A DNA stretch of 51,453 bases from T3Sed10-241 sp036796255 (GTDB lineage: Bacteria; Bacteroidota; Bacteroidia; Flavobacteriales_D; Cryomorphaceae). Location: the NCBI GenBank assembly GCA_036796255.1, contig DAIRDH010000020.1, positions 1 through 51,453 of the forward strand, given 5' to 3'. Numbering within the stretch: the stretch's first letter is position 1; each line of letters opens with the position of its first letter. The position numbers were made by a program, and so were the translations under genes. The notes beneath the pieces are model-generated. The model was not told the origin of the DNA, ran no database searches, and saw only the letters and a program-made list of their open reading frames with translations. This document shows, in pieces, positions 15,342 to 23,660 of this stretch.

Positions 15342-16289
15342 ATGCTCAACAGACGCCATTTAAGAATTAAAATTTTGCAGACGCTCTACGCTTTTGAGCA
15401 GGCAAAAGAGCAAACCATAGCAAAGGCTGAAAAGGAATTGCTCTATAACATACAGAAAATGTATGAGATGTACCTTTTCCTTATGCTGGTGATGCTTGAG
15501 GTGCGTGAGGTTGCCGATCGCAGAATTGAAGACAACAAGAAGAAGCGCCTTCCTACTGCTGAAGACCTCAATCCCAATACACGTTTTGTTGACAATGCCT
15601 TTTTGCGACAGCTCGAAGCAAATAAAGAATTGCTGAGCGCATCAGAGCGCAGCAAGATCAACTGGATGGGCGAGGGGGAACTCACCCGCAAATTTTTCAG
15701 GCAGCTCAGCGAAACGGAAGAATATCAAAAATATATGTCTGCTCCGGAAGTAGAATATGAGCAGGACCGTGAAATCATCATCAGGCTTTTTAAGCGCCAC
15801 CTAATTAATTATGGCGACCTGCACGAGTTTTTTGAAGAGCGCAGCATTTACTGGGTTGATGATCTCGATCTTGTAGCGTCCATGACATTGAAAACTTTCA
15901 AAAGCTTTGAATCTGACAGCGATGAATTTCACCCGCTTCTTCCACTTTGGAAAGAGCCTGAAGATGAGATGCCATTCGTGAAAACATTATTTCGCAAAGT
16001 CATTACTCAGAGCAAAGAGCACGAAGAGCTCATTCACAAGCATGCTGAAAACTGGGAGCTGGACCGCATTGCCATGATGGACATCATCCTCATGAAGATG
16101 GCCCTCACTGAGGCCCGCGAGTTTCCACAAATACCCGTAAAGGTGACCCTCAACGAATACATCGAGCTTGCGAAATATTACAGCACTCCCAAGAGCAGTA
16201 ACTTTATCAACGGGGTACTTGACAAGCTCTTTGATGAATTGCAACAAGATGGAAGAATCCAAAAGCTGGGCCGCGGCCTCATTACCTGA
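15342..16289 (+). CDS. nusB: Transcription antitermination factor NusB, long form
   Basis: 315 residues, about twice the E. coli length. The start MLNRRHLRIKILQTLYAFEQA and the end ELDRIAMMDIILMKMALTE...PVKVTLNEYIELAKYYSTPKSSNFINGVLDKL are clear NusB motifs. The middle (about 45-190) is a lineage-specific insertion rich in charged residues, usual in Bacteroidota. NusB with NusE (S10) binds boxA RNA and supports rRNA antitermination. It heads a conserved operon nusB-DUF1573-yajC-coaE. Confidence 0.95.
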   Translation: MLNRRHLRIKILQTLYAFEQAKEQTIAKAEKELLYNIQKMYEMYLFLMLVMLEVREVADRRIEDNKKKRLPTAEDLNPNTRFVDNAFLRQLEANKELLSASERSKINWMGEGELTRKFFRQLSETEEYQKYMSAPEVEYEQDREIIIRLFKRHLINYGDLHEFFEERSIYWVDDLDLVASMTLKTFKSFESDSDEFHPLLPLWKEPEDEMPFVKTLFRKVITQSKEHEELIHKHAENWELDRIAMMDIILMKMALTEAREFPQIPVKVTLNEYIELAKYYSTPKSSNFINGVLDKLFDELQQDGRIQKLGRGLIT

Positions 16290-16290
16290 T

Positions 16291-16755
16291 ATGTGCTATA
16301 AACTTTGTATTGTACTCTTGTTGCTTCCGGCACTGTGGTCATGTGAAGAGAATGCTGACGACCGTCGAATTGGCACCGATACTGTAGATATTCCTTACAG
16401 CGCTGATGGTAAAAACGACGCCTACAAACTGCCCGTAATGACTTTTGAGAAAGGTGAGGTAGACGCAGGTCGTATACTGCAGGGCGATACAGTGAATTAT
16501 GTCTACGCATTTACAAATACCGGCAAAGCCCCTTTGGTGATAAGCGATATATCAGCATCTTGCGGATGTACAGTGCCCAGAAGCTATCCCAGGGGGAAAG
16601 TAATGCCAGGTGAAAGCGGTGAAATCAAGGTGACTTACAACAGCGATGCCAAATGGGGCGACCAGGTATCGGTTATTGCGATCACAGCCAATACCCAACC
16701 CAATAGAACTGAATTGATTTTGCGCGCCCATGTCGTGGCACCAAATAAACCTTAA
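16291..16755 (+). CDS. DUF1573 lipoprotein
   Basis: 154 residues from the ATG at 16291, one base past the nusB stop. A lipoprotein signal ends LLPALWSC. The DUF1573 domain follows: FEKGEVDAGRILQGDTVNYVYAFTNTGKAPLVISDISASCGCTVPRSYPRG, an Ig-like fold with the CGCT motif, then PGESGEIKVTYNS. The role is unknown, although the family is almost always present next to yajC in Bacteroidota. A frame beginning earlier inside nusB is not credible. Confidence 0.92.
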   Translation: MCYKLCIVLLLLPALWSCEENADDRRIGTDTVDIPYSADGKNDAYKLPVMTFEKGEVDAGRILQGDTVNYVYAFTNTGKAPLVISDISASCGCTVPRSYPRGKVMPGESGEIKVTYNSDAKWGDQVSVIAITANTQPNRTELILRAHVVAPNKP

Positions 16756-16769
16756 CCCTACAAATTAAC

Positions 16770-17090
16770 ATGACCATTTTAAGTCTTTTGCTTCAGGATA
16801 CCGGTGCCGGCAGTCCATTATTTAGCGCCCTCTTTTGGGTCGGCATCATTGCTGTTTTCTATTTTTTCATGATCAGGCCGCAAGCCAAAAAAGCCAAAGA
16901 GGCCAAGAAGTTTCGCGAGGCGCTCTCCAAAGGAACCCGCGTGGTAACAATTGGTGGTATCCATGGCAAGGTGGTAGAAATAGATGAGAGCACTGTGACC
17001 ATTGATACAGGTGGAACCAAACTCCGCGTGGAGAAGTCTGCCATTTCGCCCAATGCTGCCTCCGATGAGCAGGAGCTGGCCAAAAAATAA
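16770..17090 (+). CDS. yajC: Preprotein translocase subunit YajC
   Basis: 106 residues. One membrane segment (LFSALFWVGIIAVFYFFMIRPQ) is followed by KKAKEAKKFREALSKGTRVVTIGGIHGKVVEIDESTVTIDTGGTKLRVEKSAI, the complete YajC signature. It is an accessory part of the SecDF-YajC complex in the inner membrane. It lies 14 bp after the DUF1573 stop, in the same operon. Confidence 0.97.
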   Translation: MTILSLLLQDTGAGSPLFSALFWVGIIAVFYFFMIRPQAKKAKEAKKFREALSKGTRVVTIGGIHGKVVEIDESTVTIDTGGTKLRVEKSAISPNAASDEQELAKK

Positions 17091-17688
17091 GGTCTTTCAG
17101 GTAGGCCTTACCGGGGGCATTGGCGCCGGCAAAAGTGTGGCCGGCAAATTTTGGAAGCTGCTCGGCATTCCGGTATTCAACGCCGATGACGAAGCCAAGG
17201 GCATTCTCGCCACTTCCGCAAAAGTAAAATCAGCAGTCATCGCACTGCTGGGTGAAGCTGCTTACGCTAATGGAGTGCCCGACAGGGCCTTCATCGCTAG
17301 CGCCGTATTCGGCAACGATGCCTTGCTGAAGGCACTGAATGCCATCATCCACCCGGCTGTAGGAGAGGCATATGCCCATTGGGTAGTGCGCAATGCAGAT
17401 GCTCCCTATGTGATCAAAGAAGCGGCCATCTTGTTTGAGCTCGGCCAGCAAGAAGCCTATGACTTTATGGTACTTGTCACGGCTCCGGAAGATCTGCGCA
17501 TAGAGCGTGTAATGGAGCGAAATAGCCTTGAACGTGAAGAAGTGCTGCGCCGCATCCATGCCCAATGGCCCGATGAGAAAAAGGAAAAGCTGGCCGATGC
17601 AATCATTCTAAATGATGACGAAAAGGCCATTATTCCTCAGGTGCTACACATTGACACTAGGATAAAGGAATTGCTCAAGCAAGCCTAG
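17065..17688 (+). CDS. coaE: Dephospho-CoA kinase
   Basis: About 207 residues from the ATG at 17065. The P-loop GLTGGIGAGKSVAGK, FNADDEAKGI, HPAVGEAYAHW and the lid region RVMERNSLEREEVLRRIHAQWPDEKK identify CoaE, which phosphorylates dephospho-CoA at the 3'-OH in the last step of CoA synthesis. The chosen start overlaps the yajC end by 26 bp; no in-frame ATG occurs between the yajC stop and the P-loop, so overlap is expected. NDDEKAIIPQVLHI near the end is typical. Confidence 0.95.
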   Translation: MSRSWPKNKVFQVGLTGGIGAGKSVAGKFWKLLGIPVFNADDEAKGILATSAKVKSAVIALLGEAAYANGVPDRAFIASAVFGNDALLKALNAIIHPAVGEAYAHWVVRNADAPYVIKEAAILFELGQQEAYDFMVLVTAPEDLRIERVMERNSLEREEVLRRIHAQWPDEKKEKLADAIILNDDEKAIIPQVLHIDTRIKELLKQA

Positions 17689-17710
17689 GCTCGCTTAAGT
17701 TTTGCGGAGC

Positions 17711-19072
17711 TTAAAGCTGAATGATTTTCTCGTAGCGGCCTTTTTCGACAAACTTTCGTACCACGTATTCCAATTCAGGAAAGGGCTTGAAAGTGGCTTG
17801 CATGTCGTCGGCTGGATTGGCGGAAAACAGAAAATCAGCATCGTAATAACCATAACCCATTACTACGCCGTTCTCAATCAGAATGCGGGTTTGCTCCGTG
17901 GCAAAGCGGCCTTCGTCAACGAGAATGCAGTTGTTGCCGACCGGGCTCAATCCTCCCTCTAGTGCTTCCAGGCTGCGCAGTGGCAGGGCTGGATTTTGTC
18001 GGCGGCCCGAGCCGAGCTCCACCAATGGGGTGTTCCATTTCTTCGACAGCGTTTCGAGAATTTCTCGTCCTTCGAAAAAATTGGAGAACACCATGGCCGC
18101 CTCGCTGTCATTGCGGCGCTTTTGCAGCATGAGGTGAGGAGTGTCATTTACCATACTTACCACGGCGCAAAAATGAGATTTGATTGAAAACCTCCCGTGG
18201 TTGAACTCAGGATTGTAAAGCATCACATCTTCCGCTTCCAGCAGCTGGCCCAGCAGTTGGCTGCCGGTAAGCTGGTAGTCGATGCGGTGGGCTGCAGCCC
18301 TGAATTTTTTGGCATCTTCCGTGGCATTTACCTTGAGCTTTTCGCAAATGGTGGTGAGCACATTGGCCGATCTTTTCACATAAATCAGGTTGTCGGCCAC
18401 ATCGTAAAATCGCACCACACCCGACTCATCGGGAATGGAGTTGAGGAATGGTTCATCGATGTAGGGCGAGTGAATGCCGTCCAGGTTGGGCATTCCAAAG
18501 TGAGCATCGAAAAGGCCCACTTCGCTCTGCGCTTTTATAATGCAGTCGAAAAGAGCAGCAGTGGCTTGCGCATCAGCGGCGGCCCGGTGGTGGCCGTTGA
18601 GTTTGATCTTGAGTTCGCTGGTTATTTTGTCGAGGCTGTAAGAGGCAAGCCCTGGAAAAGCGTGTCGGCTTAGTTGAACTGTGCACAATTTCTTGCGCTT
18701 GAAATCCATGCCTACACGGCGAAATTCCTCCCTCACAAAACCATAATCGAAATGCGCATTGTGCGCCACGAATACGGCATTTGCTGTAAAGTTGTCAAGC
18801 GCTTTTGCAATTTCTTCAAATCGGGGTGCATCGGCGACCATATCGTCGGAGATTCCGGTGAGCTTGGTGATAAATGGAGGGATGGGTACTCCGGGATTCA
18901 CGAGCGTTTCATACACGTCGACCACCTTAGCGCCGTTGTGAAGGTACACCGCAATTTCTGTGATTTTGCCCGTTTTTGAGTTGCCTCCGGTAGTTTCTAT
19001 GTCGAGTATAGCGTAGTTCAAGGCTGCAAAATTAGTGATATTAATTGATGGTTGGATATGCTGGCCGAACAT
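17711..19072 (-). CDS. DEDDh 3'-5' exonuclease fused to a degenerate GIY-YIG domain
   Basis: 453 residues from the ATG at 19072. ExoI AILDIETTGG (DxE), ExoII HNAHFDYGFV and ExoIII HHRAAADAQAT form a complete DEDDh exonuclease (DnaQ/epsilon-like, about 18-190). The region from about 215 resembles the UvrC/Cho GIY-YIG nuclease: GVVRFYDVADNLIYVKRSANV, then YQLTGSQLLGQLLEAEDVMLYNPEFN. The first Tyr of GIY is Val and the Gly of YVGKS is Lys, so this domain may be inactive. Homology starts near residue 18; a TTG at 19021 is an alternative start. This fusion is common in Bacteroidota and probably acts in DNA repair. Confidence 0.88.
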   Translation of the reverse strand: MFGQHIQPSINITNFAALNYAILDIETTGGNSKTGKITEIAVYLHNGAKVVDVYETLVNPGVPIPPFITKLTGISDDMVADAPRFEEIAKALDNFTANAVFVAHNAHFDYGFVREEFRRVGMDFKRKKLCTVQLSRHAFPGLASYSLDKITSELKIKLNGHHRAAADAQATAALFDCIIKAQSEVGLFDAHFGMPNLDGIHSPYIDEPFLNSIPDESGVVRFYDVADNLIYVKRSANVLTTICEKLKVNATEDAKKFRAAAHRIDYQLTGSQLLGQLLEAEDVMLYNPEFNHGRFSIKSHFCAVVSMVNDTPHLMLQKRRNDSEAAMVFSNFFEGREILETLSKKWNTPLVELGSGRRQNPALPLRSLEALEGGLSPVGNNCILVDEGRFATEQTRILIENGVVMGYGYYDADFLFSANPADDMQATFKPFPELEYVVRKFVEKGRYEKIIQL

Positions 19073-19182
19073 TCCACAGCCGATTGTCGTGCAATTCCTA
19101 AATCAAAATTCCGGTCCACGACCGGTGTGATGTCAAATTGAATTCTCGTCCAACGTTTTTCTTTTTTCGCTTTATTTGCCTC

Positions 19183-19743
19183 ATGTTTAGTCGTCTCTTC
19201 GAATCGTATAGTCTTTGGTATTTCAAACGGAATGGATGGAGCATTTCGCAGCATATACCGGCTTCATTAAAGCAATATGTGCTCATCGTAGCGCCGCACA
19301 CCAGCAATTGGGATTTTCCAATTGGCATTGCTGCCCGGAAAATTATGGGACTTAAGGCGCGATATGTGGCCAAGAAAGAGCTGTTTAGGTGGCCAGTCAA
19401 AGGCACCTTAATTAAGCTCGGAGGGTATCCGATTGACCGCAGTAAGAACAATAAACTCGTAGATCAGGTGGTTGAATTGTTTGAAACTATTGATGATTTT
19501 TCAGTTTGTATTACCCCTGAGGGCACCCGCAGCAAGGTGAACCGATGGAGAACGGGTTTTTACCATATGGCTACCAAAGCCAATGTGCCCATAATAATGG
19601 TGGGATTTGACTACGCCAAACGTATTGTTAAAGTAAGTGATCCTTTTTATTCCACAGGTGATATGGAAGCCGATTTTAAGGAAATGTACCGATTTTTTCG
19701 CGGCATCACCCCAAGGTATCCGGAATTGGCGCAATATGATTGA
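19183..19743 (+). CDS. Lysophospholipid acyltransferase (PlsC family)
   Basis: About 186 residues from the ATG at 19183. APHTSNWDF is the catalytic HX4D motif; GGYPIDRSKNN and TPEGTRSKVNRWRTGFYHMA (EGTR) are the following blocks for glycerol-phosphate binding. It would transfer an acyl chain to a lysophospholipid or related lipid at the membrane. A start at 19138 would add 15 hydrophobic residues (RPTFFFFRFICL), but the homologous region begins near SLWYFKRNGW. No neighbour gives a more exact substrate. Confidence 0.88.
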   Translation: MFSRLFESYSLWYFKRNGWSISQHIPASLKQYVLIVAPHTSNWDFPIGIAARKIMGLKARYVAKKELFRWPVKGTLIKLGGYPIDRSKNNKLVDQVVELFETIDDFSVCITPEGTRSKVNRWRTGFYHMATKANVPIIMVGFDYAKRIVKVSDPFYSTGDMEADFKEMYRFFRGITPRYPELAQYD

Positions 19744-19988
19744 TTGTGGAAAAGTTCGTTAATGTTAATAAGCTAAGTGTACTGATTCAAGTGCAAGTGG
19801 ACGCCTTCGGCTGAATTCTTCTTTTCAGTTTTTCACATTCATGTTAAACCAGCTTCATATTTGCTTAGCTTAGCACAACCAAAATAATCAGCAGGACTGC
19901 TTGATTTCTGCCCACCAGGCGTGGGTTTAGTCCTCACACAACCATTTAAGGCCTTAGGTCTCTTTACAAATTGAAGACAAATAGAATT

Positions 19989-20246
19989 ATGGATCGTTAC
20001 GATAAACTCATTCTCGAAATTATCCACGACCACCAGAAAGAGCACGGCAATAGCGCCCGTGTTGGTTTGCGTCAGTTGGAACAAACCTTTTGGGATAACG
20101 TGAAGCTCGACGAGCACCTCAGCTCAAGCCATGGCAGGCTGGGGGAGCGCATCACCAAACTTTATATCGCCAACATGATTGAGAACAGGGAGGGGTATAA
20201 GCTCACCCGTCTTGGAAAAACCCAGCTCGTTTCCGTCTCTGCCTGA
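19989..20246 (+). CDS. Small winged-helix-like hypothetical protein
   Basis: 85 residues from the ATG at 19989. DRYDKLILEIIHDHQKEHG, then RVGLRQLEQTF, LSSSHGRLGERITKLYIANMIENR and EGYKLTRLGKTQLV resemble the helix-helix-helix-wing order of a winged helix (the last part like a wing hairpin followed by TxLG). No family name was recognised. It stands alone between an acyltransferase gene and a long non-coding region. The 245 bp before it hold no other gene. It may bind DNA; this is inference from pattern alone. Confidence 0.65.
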   Translation: MDRYDKLILEIIHDHQKEHGNSARVGLRQLEQTFWDNVKLDEHLSSSHGRLGERITKLYIANMIENREGYKLTRLGKTQLVSVSA

Positions 20247-20463
20247 CAATATCGCTTTCCCGACAAGTTCCATTGCGCGAATTATTCTGTGACCTTTCGT
20301 GGCATTAATACGCCATCGTTTCGCTGGACAGCATCAAGAGCCAGCTTTTTTGCGCCAGATTCCAGGATATGAACATTTGTTGATAACCCATGTGGACAGG
20401 GTGTGAGAAACTACACATCAATACGTTTGGTAGATTCAATGTTGGTCTATACTTTTACACCAG

Positions 20464-20917
20464 TTGAATGAGAGATAGCTGAAGTACCTAACGAGGTACA
20501 AGAACTCTTGAAGCACTGACACAGCTTACCTACGGGTGGCAAATTGTGCGAGCAATGTGTCTGAATGCGCAGCAGTATGGATGAAAGAGGGCAATTTAGG
20601 TTGTTTTTGAAATGATTAAGTTCACAAAAGTTCATGCGCTTAGGGCAATTTCCGGTAACGGAATCGCCGAGCATTATTCAACTCAACCGGTCAGCTTTGT
20701 TTTCTTCCCTTCGGGGGATTAAATCCCATGAGTTGATGCAGGATGGCGCGAAAGCACATTCCTTGGTAGAGTAGGATGGCAACAGGAATCTTTGAGCGAC
20801 ATCGTTTAGGCGATTAACGCGAATTTAGTGAACGGTAGTTCAATAGGTATTGGATATTAAGGTATGTAATACCTGCAGCGGGTTAAATTGAAAAATTTAG
20901 TCCGCTGTTTCGTTTTT
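20464..20917 (+). ncRNA. Candidate structured RNA in a 770-bp gene-free region
   Basis: The stretch 20247-21016 has no credible protein gene. Within it, TTTG (20426-20429) and TACTTTTA (20450-20457), spaced by 20 bp, make a plausible promoter. Downstream are several perfect stems: GTACCT-aacg-AGGTAC (20484-20499), TTCCG-gtaa-CGGAA (20650-20663), GGGAT-taa-ATCCC (20714-20726), AGGTATT...AATACCT (20845-20874), and a strong terminator hairpin (20876-20907). It does not show the signature motifs of RNase P RNA, tmRNA, SRP RNA or rRNA. Both ends are estimates. It might also be a decayed gene. Confidence 0.35.
20876..20917 (+). terminator. Strong intrinsic terminator with GAAA tetraloop
   Basis: A 14-bp stem, CAGCGG-GT-TAAATT against AATTTA-GT-CCGCTG, in which the two GT steps form G-U pairs, is closed by a GAAA tetraloop (20890-20893) and followed by TTTCGTTTTT. 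No annotated gene ends just upstream on this strand. Confidence 0.75.
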
Positions 20918-21016
20918 AGCCTTTTAGGGTATCAACTATTTTTTGTGTAAAAGTGATTTGCACCTTCCCGTATAGCAAGCGCAGGCCGGCTATCTTTAGC
21001 CTGAATTAAGTTCTTT

Positions 21017-22372
21017 ATGGCAGAAAAAACAAAAAGCGCCAAGCCGTTGGCTCAGCGCAAAATATTCGTACTTGACACCTCGGTCATTCTCTACGACAGC
21101 AATGCAATCAAAAATTTTGAAGAACACGACATAGCCCTTCCCATTCAAGTATTGGAAGAACTCGATAACTTCAAGAAAGGAAATGAAACGGTAAATTTCG
21201 AAGCGAGAGAGTTTATACGCTTTGTGGACGCCATCTCAAAAGAAAAACTGATCAATGACTGGGTGCCACTCAATGGGGCGACCACTGGAAAGTTTAAAGT
21301 GATTCTTCACAATGCCGTTAAGGGTATCAATTCTGAGCGTGTTTTTGGCGACAGCAAATACGACAATAAAATACTGAACTGTGCCCTCCAGCTTCAGGAA
21401 GACCACAAAGGCCGCAGCGTAATACTTGTGACCAAAGACATATGCCTGAGATTGAAAGCCAAGGCCCTCAATATCATGGCTGAGGATTATGAAACCGGCA
21501 AGGTCAAAGATGTCAAGGTGCTGCACGAAGGCCACTCCGTGGTAAGCCGTGCCAGCGAGAAATTGATCGATAGCCTCTACGCTACCGGTATTGGAGATCC
21601 CAATCTGCTGGAGATGGAAGAGATTATGGCCAATCAGTACTTTACTTTACAATTCAGACGAAAGTCGGTTCCGGCGTATTACAACAAGAAAGAACATGTT
21701 CTGGAGCGGGTTATTGAACAAGAAGCTTTTGGTATCAAAGCCCTAAACGATGAGCAAAATTTTGCCCTGCACGCCCTGCTCGATCCCAATATCAAGCTGG
21801 TGACCATACAGGGTATGGCAGGAACTGGAAAAACTTTGCTCGCATTGGCTGCCGCCCTTGAGCAAAGGGCCAATTACAGACAAATATTCGTTTCGCGTCC
21901 GGTGGTGCCCTTGAGCAACAAAGACCTTGGCTACCTTCCAGGCGATATTAAAAGTAAGCTGGATCCCTACATGCAATCGCTTTGGGACAATCTCAGCTAT
22001 ATCAAGGGCCAATTTAAAGTCACTGACAAGAACCACAAGCGCATTGAAACCATGGTGGAGACGGAGAAAATCGCCATCTCGCCGCTTGCGTACATCAGAG
22101 GCCGCAGCCTGGTGAAGATATTCTTCATCATCGATGAAGCCCAGAACCTCACTCCCCATGAGGTGAAGACCATCATCTCCCGTGCGGGTGATGACACCAA
22201 GATTGTACTCACCGGCGATATCCATCAAATCGATACTCCATATCTTGATAGCCAAAGTAATGGGCTTTCTTACCTCATTGATAGGGTGAAGAATCTGCCC
22301 ATAGCGGCACACATTTCTCTGAAAAAAGGAGAGCGCTCCGAACTTGCCAATATCGCAAATGAATACCTTTGA
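21017..22372 (+). CDS. PIN-PhoH family ATPase (YlaK-like)
   Basis: 451 residues. The N-terminal PIN domain starts with KIFVLDTSVILYDSNAI (first Asp) and has EELDNFKKG and later acidic residues (about 15-150). The PhoH ATPase domain follows, with Walker A GMAGTGKTLLALAAAL and Walker B FFIIDEAQNLTPHEVKTIISRAG, then LTGDIHQIDTPYLD. Such PhoH2/YlaK-type proteins couple an RNA helicase-like ATPase with a PIN ribonuclease. It is followed 3 bp later by a peptidyl-prolyl isomerase gene. TATCTTTA (20991-20998) may be its -7 box. Confidence 0.93.
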   Translation: MAEKTKSAKPLAQRKIFVLDTSVILYDSNAIKNFEEHDIALPIQVLEELDNFKKGNETVNFEAREFIRFVDAISKEKLINDWVPLNGATTGKFKVILHNAVKGINSERVFGDSKYDNKILNCALQLQEDHKGRSVILVTKDICLRLKAKALNIMAEDYETGKVKDVKVLHEGHSVVSRASEKLIDSLYATGIGDPNLLEMEEIMANQYFTLQFRRKSVPAYYNKKEHVLERVIEQEAFGIKALNDEQNFALHALLDPNIKLVTIQGMAGTGKTLLALAAALEQRANYRQIFVSRPVVPLSNKDLGYLPGDIKSKLDPYMQSLWDNLSYIKGQFKVTDKNHKRIETMVETEKIAISPLAYIRGRSLVKIFFIIDEAQNLTPHEVKTIISRAGDDTKIVLTGDIHQIDTPYLDSQSNGLSYLIDRVKNLPIAAHISLKKGERSELANIANEYL

Positions 22373-22375
22373 TGC

Positions 22376-23023
22376 ATGAAAAGAATTGTATTTCCCCTCG
22401 CCTTAATTGCTTTGGTGGCCTGTGAGTCACCGCAACAATCAGATTCAAACGAACAAACACAAGACACTCAAATGATGGACAATACCAACGAAGAGCAAAG
22501 CAAAACAGAAGCGACAGAGCAGCAAGCTGCCACATATGTATACGTGGTGATGAAAACGAGTATGGGCGATATCACCCTTGAACTCGACTCTACCAATGCG
22601 CCGCAAACAGTCAACAACTTTTTGAGCTATGTAGACGATGAATTCTACGATGGAACAATTTTTCACCGTGTGATTGATGGATTTATGGTGCAAGGTGGTG
22701 GATTTACTCCTGATGGCAACCAAAAATCCACAAAGGATCCCATTTTTCTGGAAAGCAAAAACGGATTGACAAATGATACCGGAACCATCGCCATGGCGCG
22801 CACCAATGCACCAAACAGCGCTACCGCACAGTTTTTCATCAATTTAAAGGACAACGACTTTTTAAATTATGCCCCTTCCAATCCCGGCTATGCGGTGTTT
22901 GGGAAAGTGGCCTCCGGAATGGATGTGGTCAACAGCATCAGGCAGGTAAAGACGGGCGTATTTCAGCAATACCGCGATTGGCCGGTAGAGCCGGTGACGA
23001 TTTTGTCTATCCGCCGCGAATAG
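22376..23023 (+). CDS. Cyclophilin-type peptidyl-prolyl isomerase lipoprotein
   Basis: 215 residues. A lipoprotein signal ends ALVAC-ESPQ. A polar linker rich in Gln, Asn and Glu (about 20-55) leads to the cyclophilin domain: MKTSMGDITLELDSTNAPQTVNNFLSYV, FHRVIDGFMVQGGGFTPDG and TAQFFINLKDNDFLNY. It would help fold proteins in the periplasm, tethered to a membrane. It lies 3 bp after phoH, and a strong terminator follows its stop. Confidence 0.93.
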   Translation: MKRIVFPLALIALVACESPQQSDSNEQTQDTQMMDNTNEEQSKTEATEQQAATYVYVVMKTSMGDITLELDSTNAPQTVNNFLSYVDDEFYDGTIFHRVIDGFMVQGGGFTPDGNQKSTKDPIFLESKNGLTNDTGTIAMARTNAPNSATAQFFINLKDNDFLNYAPSNPGYAVFGKVASGMDVVNSIRQVKTGVFQQYRDWPVEPVTILSIRRE

Positions 23024-23050
23024 TTTCAGATATTCAATACAATTTCACAC

Positions 23051-23087
23051 TGGCCGTGCGTTTTATGAGCGCACGGCCAAATTTTTT
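23051..23087 (+). terminator. Intrinsic terminator just before the next start codon
   Basis: A perfect 10-bp stem TGGCCGTGCG (23051-23060)/CGCACGGCCA (23070-23079), nine-base loop, then AATTTTTT. It follows the isomerase stop by 27 bp and ends only about 5 bp before the ATG at 23092. Confidence 0.85.
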
Positions 23088-23091
23088 ATAC

Positions 23092-23628
23092 ATGACAAAA
23101 TATACCGTACTTCTAGCCCTCTCCTTATACCTCACAGCAAATGTTCAAGCGCAGGTAGGCTCTCCTTTACCATCTATGCAAATGGAAGATTTGAATGGGG
23201 CTGCGATTGAAATGCCCGCAGCCTTCGAAGGCAAGTTCGCCTTAATAGGCCTGGCAACAACCAAGAAAGCCGAGGATGAGCTGCGTACCTGGCAAGTCCC
23301 GGTTTACAATAAATTTGTAGCGAAGACTGGCATGATGGATGAGATGTTCAAGGTCGAGGTATACTTTGTGCCCGTATTCACTGGCGCCAACAAAGCAGCC
23401 AAATCACAGGTGGTCAAAAAATTGAGGGAGAACAACGAAAAGATTGTAAAGGATCACCTGCTCATTTATTCGGGCGAAAAGGATTCATTAAACAAGCTGG
23501 GGGTCGATGACAAAAAGACGCCTTATTTTTATCTTGTCGACGAAATGGGGATAGTGCGTTGGTCGGCCGAAGGTGCCTTTAGGCAAAAATATCTGGAAGA
23601 AATAGAATCGGTATTGTTAAGCAACTGA
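23092..23628 (+). CDS. Secreted thioredoxin-fold-like protein without cysteine
   Basis: 178 residues from the ATG at 23092. A signal peptide ends YLTANVQA-QVGS. VGSPLPSMQMEDLNGAAIEMP looks like the start of a thioredoxin/peroxiredoxin-like domain; GKFALIGLATTKKAEDELRTWQVPVYNKF takes the place of the usual WCxxC segment, and TPYFYLVDEMGIVRWSAEG resembles the cis-Pro and final strands. There is no cysteine at all, so it cannot be a redox enzyme. It may resemble the ATP10 assembly factor family, but this is tentative. Its promoter must lie before the 23051 terminator, or it depends on read-through. Confidence 0.7.
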   Translation: MTKYTVLLALSLYLTANVQAQVGSPLPSMQMEDLNGAAIEMPAAFEGKFALIGLATTKKAEDELRTWQVPVYNKFVAKTGMMDEMFKVEVYFVPVFTGANKAAKSQVVKKLRENNEKIVKDHLLIYSGEKDSLNKLGVDDKKTPYFYLVDEMGIVRWSAEGAFRQKYLEEIESVLLSN

Positions 23629-23636
23629 TTAAAAAA

Positions 23637-23660
23637 AACCGGCTCAAGGCCGGTTATTTT
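23637..23660. terminator. Bidirectional terminator between convergent genes
   Basis: Stem AACCGGC (23637-23643)/GCCGGTT (23649-23655), five-base loop, preceded by a run of A and followed by ATTTTATT. It lies between the thioredoxin-like gene and the small minus-strand gene and can serve both. Confidence 0.8.

Noticed and set aside
20247..21016. RNase P RNA, tmRNA or SRP RNA in the gene-free region
   Set aside because: None of their conserved core sequences (such as GAGGAAAGTC or a tRNA-like TTCGAATC end) is present.
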